This document shows, in pieces, positions 1-9,842 of a stretch of DNA of 64,000 bases (the first letter of the stretch is position 1; the number at the start of each line of letters is the position of its first letter). The position numbers and the translations under genes are program-made. The DNA is from Pectobacterium punjabense (GTDB lineage Bacteria; Pseudomonadota; Gammaproteobacteria; Enterobacterales; Enterobacteriaceae): positions 186,001 to 250,000 of the forward strand of contig NZ_CP038498.1 of the NCBI RefSeq assembly GCF_012427845.1. Reading direction: 5' to 3'. Under the pieces are notes generated by a model. The model was not told where the DNA came from and searched no databases. It saw only the letters and a program-made list of their open reading frames with translations.

Positions 1-729
1 ATGCCGATGTTCAGTAGCCAGACCGCGCTGGCCTATAACCCTGGTATGGTCGCTAACCCGCCTAAAAGCTATGACGAGATCCAGCAATGGGCAGCCGCGA
101 ATCCGAAGATGTTTGGCTATAACGGGATTAAGGGCGGTGCATCGGGCGTCAGTTTTGTGATGGGCTGGATTTACGCTTACGGCGGTGATGCACAGAAGCT
201 GATGAACGGACCGTTTGACGAAGCGGAAGCAAAAAAATGGCAGCCAGCGTTTGAACGCCTGAAAGCCTTTAACAAGAACGTGACGCTGACGCCGGGCAAT
301 GCGGGCACGCTCGATATGTTGAGCCGTGGCGAAATCGCCATGGGACCGGTATGGGTCGATATGTTCTATTCCTGGAAAGCGAGTGGACAACTGCCAGACA
401 ATTTCAAACTGCTGCTTCCTGCACCGGGTATGCCGGGACAGCCGATGCACTATGTCATCCCTGCGCAGGCACCGAATCGTGAACTGGCTAAACAGTTTGT
501 CGAGCTGGCAACCAGCGCCAAAGTACAAGCGGAAGGAATTGTGGAGCGTTTTAACTGGTATCCAGGGATTGATGCCAAGTACGTTCAGGCCGAGCTGAAG
601 CCCGCTGTCTGGCGGCGCCTTTTCACGGACGTAACGCCCGATGAACTGGCGAGCAAAGGCAAGACGTTCCCTATCGCGCCTTACCACACCGCGATTTTGA
701 ACGCCTATGAGCAGGCGATGGCGAAGTAA
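1..729 (+). CDS. ABC transporter substrate-binding protein, 5'-truncated by window edge
   Basis: C-terminal 242 residues of a periplasmic solute-binding protein of the family 1/8 (carbohydrate or polyamine-like) type. The visible part is the C-terminal lobe, with the usual aromatic-rich GWIYAYGGDA stretch (about residues 54-63) and a closing helix ending EQAMAK. There is no signal peptide, and the sequence enters mid-domain, so the ATG at base 1 is almost certainly internal and the gene begins upstream of the window. The two permeases, the LacI regulator and the phosphodiesterase that follow on the same strand make this the binding component of one importer; the ATPase is not in the window. 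The substrate cannot be read from the sequence. A phosphodiester or a phosphorylated sugar or polyol is suggested only by the neighbouring phosphodiesterase. Confidence 0.8.
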   Translation: MPMFSSQTALAYNPGMVANPPKSYDEIQQWAAANPKMFGYNGIKGGASGVSFVMGWIYAYGGDAQKLMNGPFDEAEAKKWQPAFERLKAFNKNVTLTPGNAGTLDMLSRGEIAMGPVWVDMFYSWKASGQLPDNFKLLLPAPGMPGQPMHYVIPAQAPNRELAKQFVELATSAKVQAEGIVERFNWYPGIDAKYVQAELKPAVWRRLFTDVTPDELASKGKTFPIAPYHTAILNAYEQAMAK

Positions 730-730
730 T

Positions 731-926
731 TATACCCGTCATACTTCAAGCTGCTTGTGCGTTGGCCGCCCTTACTCACCCCAGTCACTTACCTGAGTAA
801 GCTCCTGGGGACTCGTGCGGTTGCCGCGTTACAAGGCCATAAATGGGTCTTGCCCTAAAGGGTCAACGCTTCGCGTTGTTCAAAACGCCAACGTTTTGTC
901 ATGCAACTCGAATTATTTAGGGTATA
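731..926. repeat. ERIC-type intergenic repeat with an extra internal module
   Basis: The element is bounded by TATACCC (731-737) and GGGTATA (920-926). Its left half carries the conserved ERIC core: CTCACCCCAGTCACTTAC, then GTAAGCTCCTGGGGACT (about 775-812). Its right half (852-900) is a 49-nt module that reappears inverted at 31332-31380 with about five mismatches. It lies between the binding-protein and permease genes, so the polycistronic transcript would carry it as a long hairpin. ERIC elements are non-autonomous palindromic repeats of Enterobacteriaceae and often sit inside operons. Confidence 0.8.
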
Positions 927-981
927 TACATTTAGTACCACAGGCGCTCTGGCGGAATGAGGCCAGAGCGCGGAGACCTTC

Positions 982-1821
982 ATGTTGCAAGTATCCCAAT
1001 TCTCTTCCCGACTAGCGGGGATCGCGCTTGTGCTACCCGCGCTGGCGGTGGTGGCTGTCTGTTTTATCGTACCGCTGGGGCTGTCGGTTGGGGGGGCTTT
1101 CGTCAGTCAGAATGGCGTGGGCATTGATAATTTTGTCACCGCATTAACGCTCTATCTGCCTGATATCCTGTTTACTCTGCTGATTGTGAGCCTCGCGACG
1201 CTGCTGATTGGCCTGCTGTCCGTCATGATCGGCGGCTACCTGACACTGGGGGAAAACCCGCGCATGGTGGCGCTGCTGCGCTGGGTCTATCGCTGGCCGC
1301 TGTTTATCCCGTTTATCGTGACCGGGCAAATTTTACGCACGTTTCTGGCCAAGAACGGCTGGTTGAATGGGGCGCTGGATACGCTCGGCATTGTCGATAT
1401 GGCCAGCGCCAGCAATTGGTTGGACTGGCGCGGCATTGTGTTTGCTTTCGTCTGGAAACAGACGCCGTTTGTGGCGCTGTTGGTTGCGGGCGCGATGGCG
1501 TCACTGGATCGCACGATGATCGAATCTGCCCGTAACTTAGGCGCATCGCGCCTGCGTATTTTGTGTGAAATTGTGGTGCCTCAGGTTGGGCAAACGTTGC
1601 TCACTGGTCTTATTCTCTCTTTCGTCACCATGATGTCGGTACTCTCCGTGCCGATGATGATCAATGCCCAGTCGCCGACGATGCTCACCGCTAATATTGC
1701 CTTCCGCATTAACGCCTACGGCGATTATGGCGTAGCGAACGCGTTGGGAGTGATTTCGTTACTGATGACCGGCCTGTTTGCCGTGATTTATCTCCGGCTG
1801 AACATGAGGGAGAAGGCATGA
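982..1821 (+). CDS. ABC transporter permease (BPD_transp_1), first subunit
   Basis: 279-residue inner-membrane permease with about six predicted hydrophobic segments, the first at residues 12-35. The cytoplasmic EAA loop is visible near residues 178-200 (IESARNLGASRLRI), the docking site for the ATPase subunit in MalF/PotB-type importers. The ATG is preceded by a GGAGA ribosome site. The gene overlaps the next permease by four bases (ATGA), so the two are translationally coupled. With the upstream binding protein it would form a carbohydrate, polyamine or phosphonate-class importer; the exact substrate is unknown. Confidence 0.85.
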   Translation: MLQVSQFSSRLAGIALVLPALAVVAVCFIVPLGLSVGGAFVSQNGVGIDNFVTALTLYLPDILFTLLIVSLATLLIGLLSVMIGGYLTLGENPRMVALLRWVYRWPLFIPFIVTGQILRTFLAKNGWLNGALDTLGIVDMASASNWLDWRGIVFAFVWKQTPFVALLVAGAMASLDRTMIESARNLGASRLRILCEIVVPQVGQTLLTGLILSFVTMMSVLSVPMMINAQSPTMLTANIAFRINAYGDYGVANALGVISLLMTGLFAVIYLRLNMREKA

Positions 1822-2624
1822 AGAACGTACTGTGGTGGGTTCCGAGAATGCTGATTCTGGGGACGCTGATCTTCTTGATTTTTGGGCCATTGGCTAACCT
1901 CCTGCTGTGGTCGGTAGCGGAAAAATGGTTCTATCCTCACCTGCTGCCGAATGACTGGGGTTTTGCCTTCTGGAAGCGCGTGTTTTCGCCGCGTGGTGTG
2001 GCTTGGGAAGCGTTGGGAAATAGCGTGCTGGTTGCGGTGTTCACTGTGCTGGCTTCGCTGTCGCTGGCGATTCCGGCTGGGTATGCACTGGCGCGTCTGC
2101 CGCTGCCTGCTCGTGGATTGATACTGCTGATATTCCTGATCCCACAGGCGTTTCCGAACCTGACGGTGTACGTCAATATCGCTCGCCTGTTCTATCAATG
2201 GGGGTTAAACGGCACGTTGTTGGGGGTTGTGCTGGTTCACACGGTTCATGGATTGGTGTTTGCCGTCTGGATTGCCTCGGCGGCATTCTCGGCTGTGGGG
2301 CGTGAAATGGAACAGGCGGCACGGTCGATTGGTGCCGGGCCATGGCGTGCCTTTGTCGATATTACCCTGCCGCTGGCTATACCGGGACTGATGGCATCCG
2401 CCATCTTTGTTTTCCTCGAGTCGTTGGATGAGTTTACCGGCAGTTATTTCGTGGGTGCGCCGGATGTACAGATGATGCCGCTGTTGCTCTATACCGCAGG
2501 GGCGGGCGGTAACTATCAGATAGCCTCTATTACCGCATTGGTGCTGCTGATTCCTTCCGTTCTGTTCATGCTGGTCGTGGAGCGTTTTTTGAAGGCTGAC
2601 GTCATGGCAAGGATTGGGAAATGA
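1818..2624 (+). CDS. ABC transporter permease (BPD_transp_1), second subunit
   Basis: 268-residue integral membrane protein, the second half of the heterodimeric permease. An N-terminal membrane segment lies at about residues 10-32, and the EAA loop at about 163-185 (MEQAARSIGAGPWRAF). It overlaps both neighbours by four bases (ATGA at 1818-1821 and at 2621-2624), so permease 1, permease 2 and the LacI regulator form one coupled unit. No ATPase gene follows. In such clusters the ATPase often precedes the binding protein and would then lie left of the window. Confidence 0.85.
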   Translation: MKNVLWWVPRMLILGTLIFLIFGPLANLLLWSVAEKWFYPHLLPNDWGFAFWKRVFSPRGVAWEALGNSVLVAVFTVLASLSLAIPAGYALARLPLPARGLILLIFLIPQAFPNLTVYVNIARLFYQWGLNGTLLGVVLVHTVHGLVFAVWIASAAFSAVGREMEQAARSIGAGPWRAFVDITLPLAIPGLMASAIFVFLESLDEFTGSYFVGAPDVQMMPLLLYTAGAGGNYQIASITALVLLIPSVLFMLVVERFLKADVMARIGK

Positions 2625-3625
2625 CGGTGGGTAAACCGGGTTATGTCAGTGCACAGGATGTTGCACGTCGAGCAGGTGTATCACGCTCGGCGGTGTCCCG
2701 TAGTTTTACCCCCGGCGCAAGCGTGTCGGCTGCTACTTATGCCAAGGTCATGACTGCGGCACAGGAGCTAGGGTATCAGGTTAACGATTTGGCGCGTGGC
2801 CTCTTGGCAAACAGTAGCCGTCTGGTAGGGCTGGTGGTGACGCACCCTGAAGTTGGGTTTCGTGCCAATTTGGTTGCGGAGCTGTCGCAGGCGTTAATTC
2901 AACGTGGCTCGATTCCTGTTCTGATCAACACCAGCCATGTGCGAGAAGCGATGGCCGCAGCGCGTTCTATTTTGTTTGGCCACCGTGCGGAAGCAACGAT
3001 TGTGCTTTCTGGTTCGCCGCCGAAAGAATTTGTCGAACTGGCGCAGCTAAACGGCCAGCCGCTGATTGTCATCGGGCGGCATGAACCCGCGTGTGACAGC
3101 GTACATATTGATAATGATACCGCCGCAAGGATGGCCGCAGGGCTGTTCGCCTCATCGGGCAGAACGCGTTTGGCTCTGGCTGGCGCGGCTTCGGCAACGC
3201 CCAATATCATTGAACGTGAGCAAGCGTTTTGTGATGAGGCGAATAGGTTAGGGTTGCCTGTGACCGTGGTGCGCGGTGGCGATACGGATTATGACGACGG
3301 GCTGACGGTGGGACAGACGCTGTTCTCCCTCCCGGAGCCTGCCAGACCGGACGCGGTGTTCTGTGTTAACGATTTAGTGGCGTTTGGCGTGATCGATCGC
3401 GCAAAGCAGTGTGGGCTTACCGTGCCGCAGGATCTCATGGTTATCGGCTTTGACGATATTCCGGCCGCAGGATGGGATGCCTATGCGTTGACAACGTTTC
3501 GTCAGGACCCGGCAATGATGGCGGCACAGGCGTTGGCGCTGCTTGACCGACGCCAGTCTCAGGTGCAAGAACCTGCGTGCCGAGCGAAAGTGGCTGCCCC
3601 GTTAATCCGCCGCCAGTCGGCGTAA
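2621..3625 (+). CDS. LacI/GalR family transcriptional regulator
   Basis: 334 residues, the typical LacI-family length. The N-terminal helix-turn-helix (about residues 10-30, with DVARRAGVSRSAVSRS) and hinge (NDLARGLLANSS) are followed by a periplasmic-binding-protein-like effector domain ending near the usual GFDDIPAAGWDAYALTT stretch (about residues 273-290). It starts within the stop codon of the second permease and is probably made from the same transcript, consistent with an autoregulated local repressor responding to the imported solute or a product. I did not identify its operator; the operon promoter lies upstream of the window. Confidence 0.88.
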   Translation: MTVGKPGYVSAQDVARRAGVSRSAVSRSFTPGASVSAATYAKVMTAAQELGYQVNDLARGLLANSSRLVGLVVTHPEVGFRANLVAELSQALIQRGSIPVLINTSHVREAMAAARSILFGHRAEATIVLSGSPPKEFVELAQLNGQPLIVIGRHEPACDSVHIDNDTAARMAAGLFASSGRTRLALAGAASATPNIIEREQAFCDEANRLGLPVTVVRGGDTDYDDGLTVGQTLFSLPEPARPDAVFCVNDLVAFGVIDRAKQCGLTVPQDLMVIGFDDIPAAGWDAYALTTFRQDPAMMAAQALALLDRRQSQVQEPACRAKVAAPLIRRQSA

Positions 3626-3673
3626 CGGTATTGTCGGGTGATAGTGCGTGGACAGTAAAAACCGAGGATAACT

Positions 3674-4435
3674 ATGAAACTGATTCAGCTTTCCGACCTT
3701 CATTTGACCGCACAGGGCGGCCATTTACACGGTCGCGATCCCGCGCAGCAGTTGAAAGCGGCGATTGCCGATATCAATGCCCATCATCGCGATGCCGATC
3801 TGGTGGTCATCTCTGGCGATCTATCCGATGACGGCAGTGCCGCATCCTATGCGTTTCTGGCATCGGCACTGGCTGAACTACAGGTTCCCTGGCGTGTGAC
3901 GATGGGAAATCACGACGATCGGGACGTGTTTTTGACCCAGTTCCCGACGCTGGTGGATGAAAACGAATTTGTGCAGAGCGTGACGACGGTAGAGGACGAT
4001 TGCGTCATTCTGCTGGACTCGTTGCATGTAGGTGAAGTGGCTGGAACGCTGTGCTCCGTGCGATTGGCATGGCTTGAGCGACAGCTTCAGGCTGCGAAAG
4101 GAAAGAATGTCTTCCTGTTCCTGCACCATCCACCGATGTCGATCGGGTTGCCGGCGCTTGATGACGTTCGGTTGGCACCCGAAGTGGCAGAAGTGCTGTA
4201 CCAGATATGCCACCGCTTCGGTAATGTACGACATATTTCGGCGGGGCACGTGCACCGGCCTGCCAGCGGTGGCTGGCGAGGTATCTCGTTCAGCACGATA
4301 CGTGGCACCAACCATCAGTCTGCACTGCGTTTCGCGCCGGGATTTGAGGTCAGTCTGGAAGCCCCGCAGTACGCCATTTTTCTGACGACGGAAGACGGGC
4401 ATACCGTACATTTTCACGATTTCCCCTGTGGCTGA
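3674..4435 (+). CDS. class III metallophosphodiesterase (CpdA/GpdQ-like)
   Basis: 253-residue cytoplasmic metallophosphoesterase. All five signature blocks of the class III cyclic-nucleotide/glycerophosphodiester phosphodiesterases are present: D8-x-H10, GD at 48-49, GNHD at 78-81, HH at 151-152 and GHVH at 191-194, enough to build the two-metal site. Members hydrolyse cAMP or glycerophosphodiesters. Here the gene lies 48 bases after a LacI regulator at the end of an ABC importer operon, which favours a catabolic role on an imported phosphodiester over global cAMP turnover; that is inference. The ATG has a GAGGATA ribosome site (3663-3669). It is not the usual cpdA neighbourhood (nudF-yqiB-cpdA-parE). 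Confidence 0.85.
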   Translation: MKLIQLSDLHLTAQGGHLHGRDPAQQLKAAIADINAHHRDADLVVISGDLSDDGSAASYAFLASALAELQVPWRVTMGNHDDRDVFLTQFPTLVDENEFVQSVTTVEDDCVILLDSLHVGEVAGTLCSVRLAWLERQLQAAKGKNVFLFLHHPPMSIGLPALDDVRLAPEVAEVLYQICHRFGNVRHISAGHVHRPASGGWRGISFSTIRGTNHQSALRFAPGFEVSLEAPQYAIFLTTEDGHTVHFHDFPCG

Positions 4436-4781
4436 TGGCGTATTTCCCAGGTTATCGTGATTGCACACAAATAATGCAGAACTCTGTGGGTTTTGCTGTT
4501 ATCCGGCGTAAAAAATTATGCTGAGGAGATAGCTGGCTTAGGATGAGCCGCAGGACGCGGCGAGAGCTTGCGCCACGTCGGGAACGTGCTACGAGGTAGC
4601 ATGAAAATAGCAACATTATCGCGCACGAAACTGTCCCCGCGTTTCCATAACAATGTGACTACGAGACTGCGCTTTTGCGTGAAACCCATCATGAAATTTT
4701 TTCATTTACCGTGAGTAATCATCACCACCTACCAGGCTGAAAAACGTTGACTCTTTAAGCGGATTACGTCATTTTCTATAT
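4436..4781. other. non-coding interval with a possible structured repeat
   Basis: No credible gene in 346 bases. At 4540-4625 there is a G+C-rich stretch beginning TGAGCCGCAGGAC, a 13-mer also present in the 31306-31440 repeat, followed by a short hairpin GCTAC-GAG-GTAGC (about 4588-4602). It may be a decayed intergenic repeat or an untranslated RNA. A candidate metF -35 box TTGACT lies at 4747-4752. Confidence 0.4.
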
Positions 4782-5743
<962 letters not shown>

Positions 5744-6180
5744 AGTAGCGCGCAAGATTTCAGGAAGAAACAAGGCTGCCACGCCGTTGCGATAGATTTA
5801 GGTATTGGAATAGCTGAATCTATGGCTTGTGGGAGCCTGGAAAGGGAGGAGTCTCAGGGATGAGATTCCTATTCGTATGTTTCGATGTGCCGTAACGGAC
5901 TGAATCATTTCTTCTCTTGCTCCTTTGACTACATAAACCTTGCCAACTCCCCACATTCTCCCTCTGTTGCTTTGTGCCTATTTGTATTGTTAATCGCTCA
6001 GCCTACGCATCGTATTTCCCAGCCCCCATCACGCCTTTTTGTGTGATCGAAGAACACAAAATGCTGTCATCGTCAAATCACTTGAATACATTAGCCTGCT
6101 CGTTATAGCGTGACGGGAGGTTGCAATAAGCAGGCGCGCTTTTAGGGATATATTATTCATTTTGGATGTTGATAGGGATT
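5744..6180. other. non-coding interval upstream of oxyR
   Basis: No gene is visible in 437 bases. There is a hairpin at 5849-5868 (GAGTCTCA-GGGA-TGAGATTC, eight pairs with one G.U) and an inverted repeat ATAGATT/AATCTAT (5792-5798 and 5817-5823). In E. coli the sRNA OxyS is transcribed away from oxyR in this position; I found neither an OxyS-like 3' terminator nor its 5' sequence here, so its presence is not supported. Confidence 0.4.
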
Positions 6181-6217
6181 ATCGTTCGTTGGTATCCTAT
6201 CTATCGCTGTTAGCTAT
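6181..6217 (+). promoter_or_regulatory. candidate OxyR binding site (autoregulatory)
   Basis: Four tetranucleotides at 11-base spacing, ATCG-N7-GTAT-N7-ATCG-N7-CTAT, follow the OxyR pattern ATAG-N7-CTAT-N7-ATAG-N7-CTAT. The right half (ATCGCTGTTAGCTAT) differs from the half-site consensus at one defined position. It ends 19 bases before the oxyR ATG, where autorepression is expected. Confidence 0.45.
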
Positions 6218-6236
6218 CATGATAAGGAGAATAATA

Positions 6237-7145
6237 ATGAACATTCGGGATTTAGAGTATCTTGTCGCGCTGGCAGAACATCGTCACTTTCGGCGTGCAG
6301 CAGATTCCTGCCATGTGAGTCAACCCACGCTCAGTGGACAGATTCGTAAACTGGAAGATGAACTAGGCGTGATGCTGTTGGAGCGGACCAGCCGTAAGGT
6401 CTTGTTTACTCAAGCAGGGCTGCTGCTGGTCGAGCAGGCACGCACGGTGCTACGTGAGGTCAAGGTATTAAAAGAGATGGCAAGCCAGCAGGGGGAAACC
6501 ATGTCTGGGCCGTTGCATATTGGCCTGATCCCTACTGTGGGACCGTACCTGTTGCCGCAAATCATTCCGATGCTGCATCGTACCTTCCCCAAACTCGAAA
6601 TGTATTTGCACGAAGCGCAAACCCATCAACTGCTCGCGCAATTGGACAGCGGCAAACTTGACTGCGCCATTCTGGCGATGGTGAAAGAGTCTGAAGCCTT
6701 TATTGAAGTTCCTCTGTTTGATGAGCCGATGAAGCTAGCGATTTATCAGGATCACCCTTGGGCGAACCGCGAACGCGTGGCGATGTCCGATCTTGCAGGT
6801 GAAAAGCTGCTGATGCTGGAAGATGGCCACTGTCTGCGCGATCAGGCAATGGGCTTTTGTTTTCAAGCTGGAGCGGATGAAGATACGCATTTCCGGGCGA
6901 CTAGCTTGGAAACACTGCGCAACATGGTCGCCGCCGGAAGCGGGATTACGCTGCTACCGTCGTTGTCGGTACCGCGTGAGCGCGAGCGCGATGGCGTTTG
7001 CTATTTGCCATGTTATAAACCAGAGCCTAAGCGCACTATCGCGCTGGTGTATCGCCCCGGTTCACCGCTGCGCGGACGCTATGAGCAGCTTGCTGATACC
7101 ATCCGCGAGCACATGCAAGGTTATATGGAAAACCTGTCAAAATAA
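6237..7145 (+). CDS. oxyR: hydrogen-peroxide-inducible regulator OxyR
   Basis: 302-residue LysR-family regulator that activates catalase, ahpCF and other peroxide defences when a disulfide forms between Cys199 and Cys208; both cysteines are present in the [13 protein letters not shown] segment at exactly these positions. The N-terminal winged helix (about residues 1-60) is essentially identical to E. coli OxyR. The ATG at 6237 follows an AAGGAGA ribosome site and gives the canonical [10 protein letters not shown] start; the upstream in-frame extension overlaps the putative operator and is rejected. The 3' end overlaps the end of convergent sthA by nine bases. In E. coli argH precedes oxyR; here metF does. 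Confidence 0.96.
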   Translation: MNIRDLEYLVALAEHRHFRRAADSCHVSQPTLSGQIRKLEDELGVMLLERTSRKVLFTQAGLLLVEQARTVLREVKVLKEMASQQGETMSGPLHIGLIPTVGPYLLPQIIPMLHRTFPKLEMYLHEAQTHQLLAQLDSGKLDCAILAMVKESEAFIEVPLFDEPMKLAIYQDHPWANRERVAMSDLAGEKLLMLEDGHCLRDQAMGFCFQAGADEDTHFRATSLETLRNMVAAGSGITLLPSLSVPRERERDGVCYLPCYKPEPKRTIALVYRPGSPLRGRYEQLADTIREHMQGYMENLSK

Positions 7146-8543
7146 GCGGTTCAATCCGTTCAGCGCCGCCACGCGGTAAGCTTCTGCCATGGTTGGATAG
7201 TTGAAGGTGGTATTAACGAAGTATTCGATAGTATTACCTTCACCTTTTTGTTCCATGATGGCCTGCCCGATGTGGATAATCTCAGCGGCGCGCTCACCAA
7301 AGCAGTGAATACCCAAAATCTGCTTCGTTTCGCGGTGAAACAGAATCTTCAAACTCCCCACGTTCATCCCAACAATCTGCGCCCGTGCCAGATGTTTGAA
7401 CTGTGCCCGCCCGACTTCATAAGGCACTTTCATCGCGGTGAGCTCTTGCTCGGTTTTCCCCACGGAGCTGATTTCTGGGATGGTATAAATGCCAGTAGGA
7501 ATATCTTCGATCAAATGCGCGCTGGCATCGCCTTTGATGATCGCCTGTGCGGCGAGTCGACCCTGATCGTACGCTGCCGATGCCAGGCTAGGATAGCCAA
7601 TGACATCGCCGATGGCATAAATATGCGCCAGCGCCGTCTGGTACATGCTGTTGACCTTGAGCTGCCCGCGGCTGTCGGTGCTTAAGCCGATATTTTCCAG
7701 CCCCAGCGTTTCCGTGTTCCCCGTGCGCCCGTTGGCATAGAGCAGACAGTCTGCTTTCATCTTCTTGCCAGATTTCAGATTGACAATGACACCATCAGAC
7801 AGCCCTTCAATACTCTCGAATTCTTCGTTGTGGCGGATAACCACGCCGTTGTTCCAGAAGTGGTAGGACAGCGCATCCGACATTTCCTGGTCGAGAAAAG
7901 CCAACAACCTATCGCGGGTATTGATGAGATCGACCTTAACGCTCAGGCCGCGAAAGATAGAGGCGTATTCGCAGCCGATAACGCCCGCACCGTAGATGAT
8001 AACGTGCTGAGGTTCGTGATCGAGTTGAAGAATAGAGTCGCTGTCGTAAATACGCGGATGGTTAAAGTCGACTTCTGCCGGGTGGTACGGACGTGAACCG
8101 GTCGCAATAATGATATTCGCGGCGGTCAGCGTTTCATGGGTATTATCTGGGTAATGAACGGCAATCGTATGGGCGTCGATAAAGCTGGCTTCACCAGAGA
8201 ACAGCTCACACTGATTACGCTCATAAAACCCTTGCCGCATACGGGTTTGCTGACCAATGACGCTGTCGGCATGGCGCAGGATGTCGGAGAATGAGGAGCG
8301 AATAATGCGGGAGTTGTCGCTGTAGAGGGGGTTTTGATTGAACTCGATAATACGGCTGACGGCGTGGCGGAGGGCTTTGGAAGGAATCGTACCCCAGTGG
8401 GTACAGCCGCCGCCGACATTGTAGTGGCGTTCAATCACCGCAATTTTGGCACCGTGCTTGGCCAATCCCATTGCTGCACCTTCACCGCCGGGACCGGAAC
8501 CAATAACGATGGCATCATAATCGAATTGATGTTCTAGAGTCAT
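7137..8543 (-). CDS. sthA: soluble pyridine nucleotide transhydrogenase
   Basis: 468-residue cytoplasmic flavoprotein that transfers hydride between NADPH and NAD+. It has an N-terminal FAD fold (GSGPGG at 15-20), a central NAD(P) domain ([10 protein letters not shown], about 182-191) and a C-terminal dimerisation domain. It belongs to the dihydrolipoamide dehydrogenase family but lacks the redox disulfide: the block reads [13 protein letters not shown] with Thr52 replacing the second Cys, and the catalytic His motif is replaced by NYPTMAE. Both changes are diagnostic of SthA/UdhA. It converges on oxyR with a nine-base 3' overlap and diverges from fabR, as in E. coli. Confidence 0.95.
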   Translation of the reverse strand: MTLEHQFDYDAIVIGSGPGGEGAAMGLAKHGAKIAVIERHYNVGGGCTHWGTIPSKALRHAVSRIIEFNQNPLYSDNSRIIRSSFSDILRHADSVIGQQTRMRQGFYERNQCELFSGEASFIDAHTIAVHYPDNTHETLTAANIIIATGSRPYHPAEVDFNHPRIYDSDSILQLDHEPQHVIIYGAGVIGCEYASIFRGLSVKVDLINTRDRLLAFLDQEMSDALSYHFWNNGVVIRHNEEFESIEGLSDGVIVNLKSGKKMKADCLLYANGRTGNTETLGLENIGLSTDSRGQLKVNSMYQTALAHIYAIGDVIGYPSLASAAYDQGRLAAQAIIKGDASAHLIEDIPTGIYTIPEISSVGKTEQELTAMKVPYEVGRAQFKHLARAQIVGMNVGSLKILFHRETKQILGIHCFGERAAEIIHIGQAIMEQKGEGNTIEYFVNTTFNYPTMAEAYRVAALNGLNRLF

Positions 8544-8706
8544 GGTAGGTTAAACCTGTTTTTATACAAATTAATAACGCGACTGTAACATGTGCGATTG
8601 TAGCATTGACTGTGGCAGAACCCAATCATCCCTGCCTTTACTATGGAAACAGATTCTCACATTCTTAATATGGCAAACTTTGTCTCATTCTGCGGACAAT
8701 AAAGTT

Positions 8707-8715
8707 TGCTATAGT
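8707..8715 (+). promoter_or_regulatory. candidate extended -10 promoter of fabR
   Basis: TGCTATAGT is a TG-n extended -10 element with one mismatch in the hexamer. No good -35 box stands 17 bases upstream. A start near 8722 would leave a very short 5' leader for fabR. Confidence 0.4.
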
Positions 8716-8753
8716 GCCCCTCTGGAAAGGGGAGAGATCATTTGGGCAGCATA

Positions 8754-9383
8754 ATGGGTGTCAGAGCACAACAAAAAGAACGGACCCGTCGTTCCCTTAT
8801 CGAAGCTGCATTTAGCCAGTTAAGCGCTGAGCGCAGCTTTGCCAGCTTGAGTTTGCGTGAAGTTGCCCGCGAAGCGGGTATCGCGCCGACGTCCTTCTAT
8901 CGTCATTTTCGAGATGTGGATGAGCTGGGGCTGACAATGGTTGATGAAAGCGGATTAATGCTGCGCCAGCTAATGCGGCAGGCTCGGCAACGTATTGCCA
9001 AAACGGGTAGTGTGATCAGGACGTCGGTTTCCACCTTTATGGAATTTATCGGTAATAATCCTAATGCCTTCCGGTTATTGCTGCGTGAGCGTTCAGGGAC
9101 ATCGGCGGCGTTCCGTGCGGCGGTGGCGCGGGAGATTCAGCATTTTATCGCTGAGCTGGCGGATTATCTTGAGGTGGAAAATCACATTCCTCGCAGCTTC
9201 GCAGAAGCGCAATCAGAAGCGATGGTGACGATTGTTTTCAGTGCGGGAGCAGAAGCCTTGGATGTTTCTCTGGAACAGCGTAAACAGCTGGAAGAACGGC
9301 TGGTGCTGCAACTGCGGATGATAGCCAAAGGTGCTTATTACTGGTACAGAAAAGAACACGACAGCAGCTTTACCGTGCCATAA
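8754..9383 (+). CDS. fabR: TetR-type repressor of unsaturated fatty acid synthesis FabR
   Basis: 209 residues. The N-terminal helix-turn-helix ([20 protein letters not shown], about residues 33-52) and the whole core are near-identical to E. coli FabR, which represses fabA and fabB in response to the ratio of unsaturated to saturated acyl thioesters. The ATG at 8754 gives the conserved MGVRAQQKE start. However, the strongest ribosome site (GGGGAGAG, 8729-8736) is better spaced for an in-frame TTG at 8742, which would add four residues (MGSI), so the true start is uncertain by four codons. The gene diverges from sthA and precedes yijD by 32 bases, probably in one transcript. Confidence 0.94.
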   Translation: MGVRAQQKERTRRSLIEAAFSQLSAERSFASLSLREVAREAGIAPTSFYRHFRDVDELGLTMVDESGLMLRQLMRQARQRIAKTGSVIRTSVSTFMEFIGNNPNAFRLLLRERSGTSAAFRAAVAREIQHFIAELADYLEVENHIPRSFAEAQSEAMVTIVFSAGAEALDVSLEQRKQLEERLVLQLRMIAKGAYYWYRKEHDSSFTVP

Positions 9384-9415
9384 ATCCTCTATACCAACAT
9401 GAGAAGGGAGAAACC

Positions 9416-9802
9416 ATGACAGAAAAACCTCATCAAGAAAAAGGTACGCTGGTTCTGGCGCTGATTGCGGGCTTATCCGTCAACGGCGCATTTGCCGCCT
9501 TGTTCAGCAGTATTGTTCCATTCTCGATTTTTCCTCTGATTGCGTTGGTATTGTCGATCTACTGCCTGCATGAACGTTATTTGCACCACAGTATGCCGGA
9601 AGGCATTCCGATACTGGTGGCGGCTAGTTTTCTGTTGGGATTACTGATTTACAGCGCCATCGTGCGCGTCGAATATCCCGCCATTGGATCGAACTTTATT
9701 CCCTCGATCCTGTGCGTAGTATTGGTTTTCTGGATTGGCCTGAAGCTGCGCCGCAGAAAAGAAACGGATTCTGTATCCGCAGAAGAGAGCGAAACGCTGT
9801 AG
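9416..9802 (+). CDS. yijD: inner membrane protein YijD (DUF1422)
   Basis: 128-residue small membrane protein with three or four hydrophobic segments (about residues 11-33, 36-50, 62-82 and 92-108) and a basic C-terminus (LRRRKE). The position directly after fabR and the segment pattern match E. coli YijD (119 aa). No enzymatic motif is visible and the function is unknown. Co-transcription with fabR is plausible from the 32-base gap. A GNRA-loop hairpin follows the stop. Confidence 0.9.
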   Translation: MTEKPHQEKGTLVLALIAGLSVNGAFAALFSSIVPFSIFPLIALVLSIYCLHERYLHHSMPEGIPILVAASFLLGLLIYSAIVRVEYPAIGSNFIPSILCVVLVFWIGLKLRRRKETDSVSAEESETL

Positions 9803-9812
9803 CGAGTGTATT

Positions 9813-9836
9813 CTGGCGGGGTGACCCGCCAGTTTG
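9813..9836. terminator. hairpin terminator between convergent yijD and trmA
   Basis: Perfect eight-base stem CTGGCGGG / CCCGCCAG with a GTGA tetraloop (9813-9832), followed by TTTG. It lies in the 40-base gap between two convergent genes and could act in both directions. Confidence 0.6.
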
Positions 9837-9842
9837 TGTGCG

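Noticed and set aside
1..3. ATG at the first base as a true start of the binding protein
   Set aside because: The protein enters in mid-domain and lacks a signal peptide, so it is an internal methionine.
815..1015. 66-codon frame in the gap before the first permease
   Set aside because: Made almost wholly of the ERIC repeat.
1788..2198. Long Gln/Arg-rich minus-strand frames opposite the permease genes
   Set aside because: Composition is that of a shadow of a membrane-protein gene; no start signal or homology.
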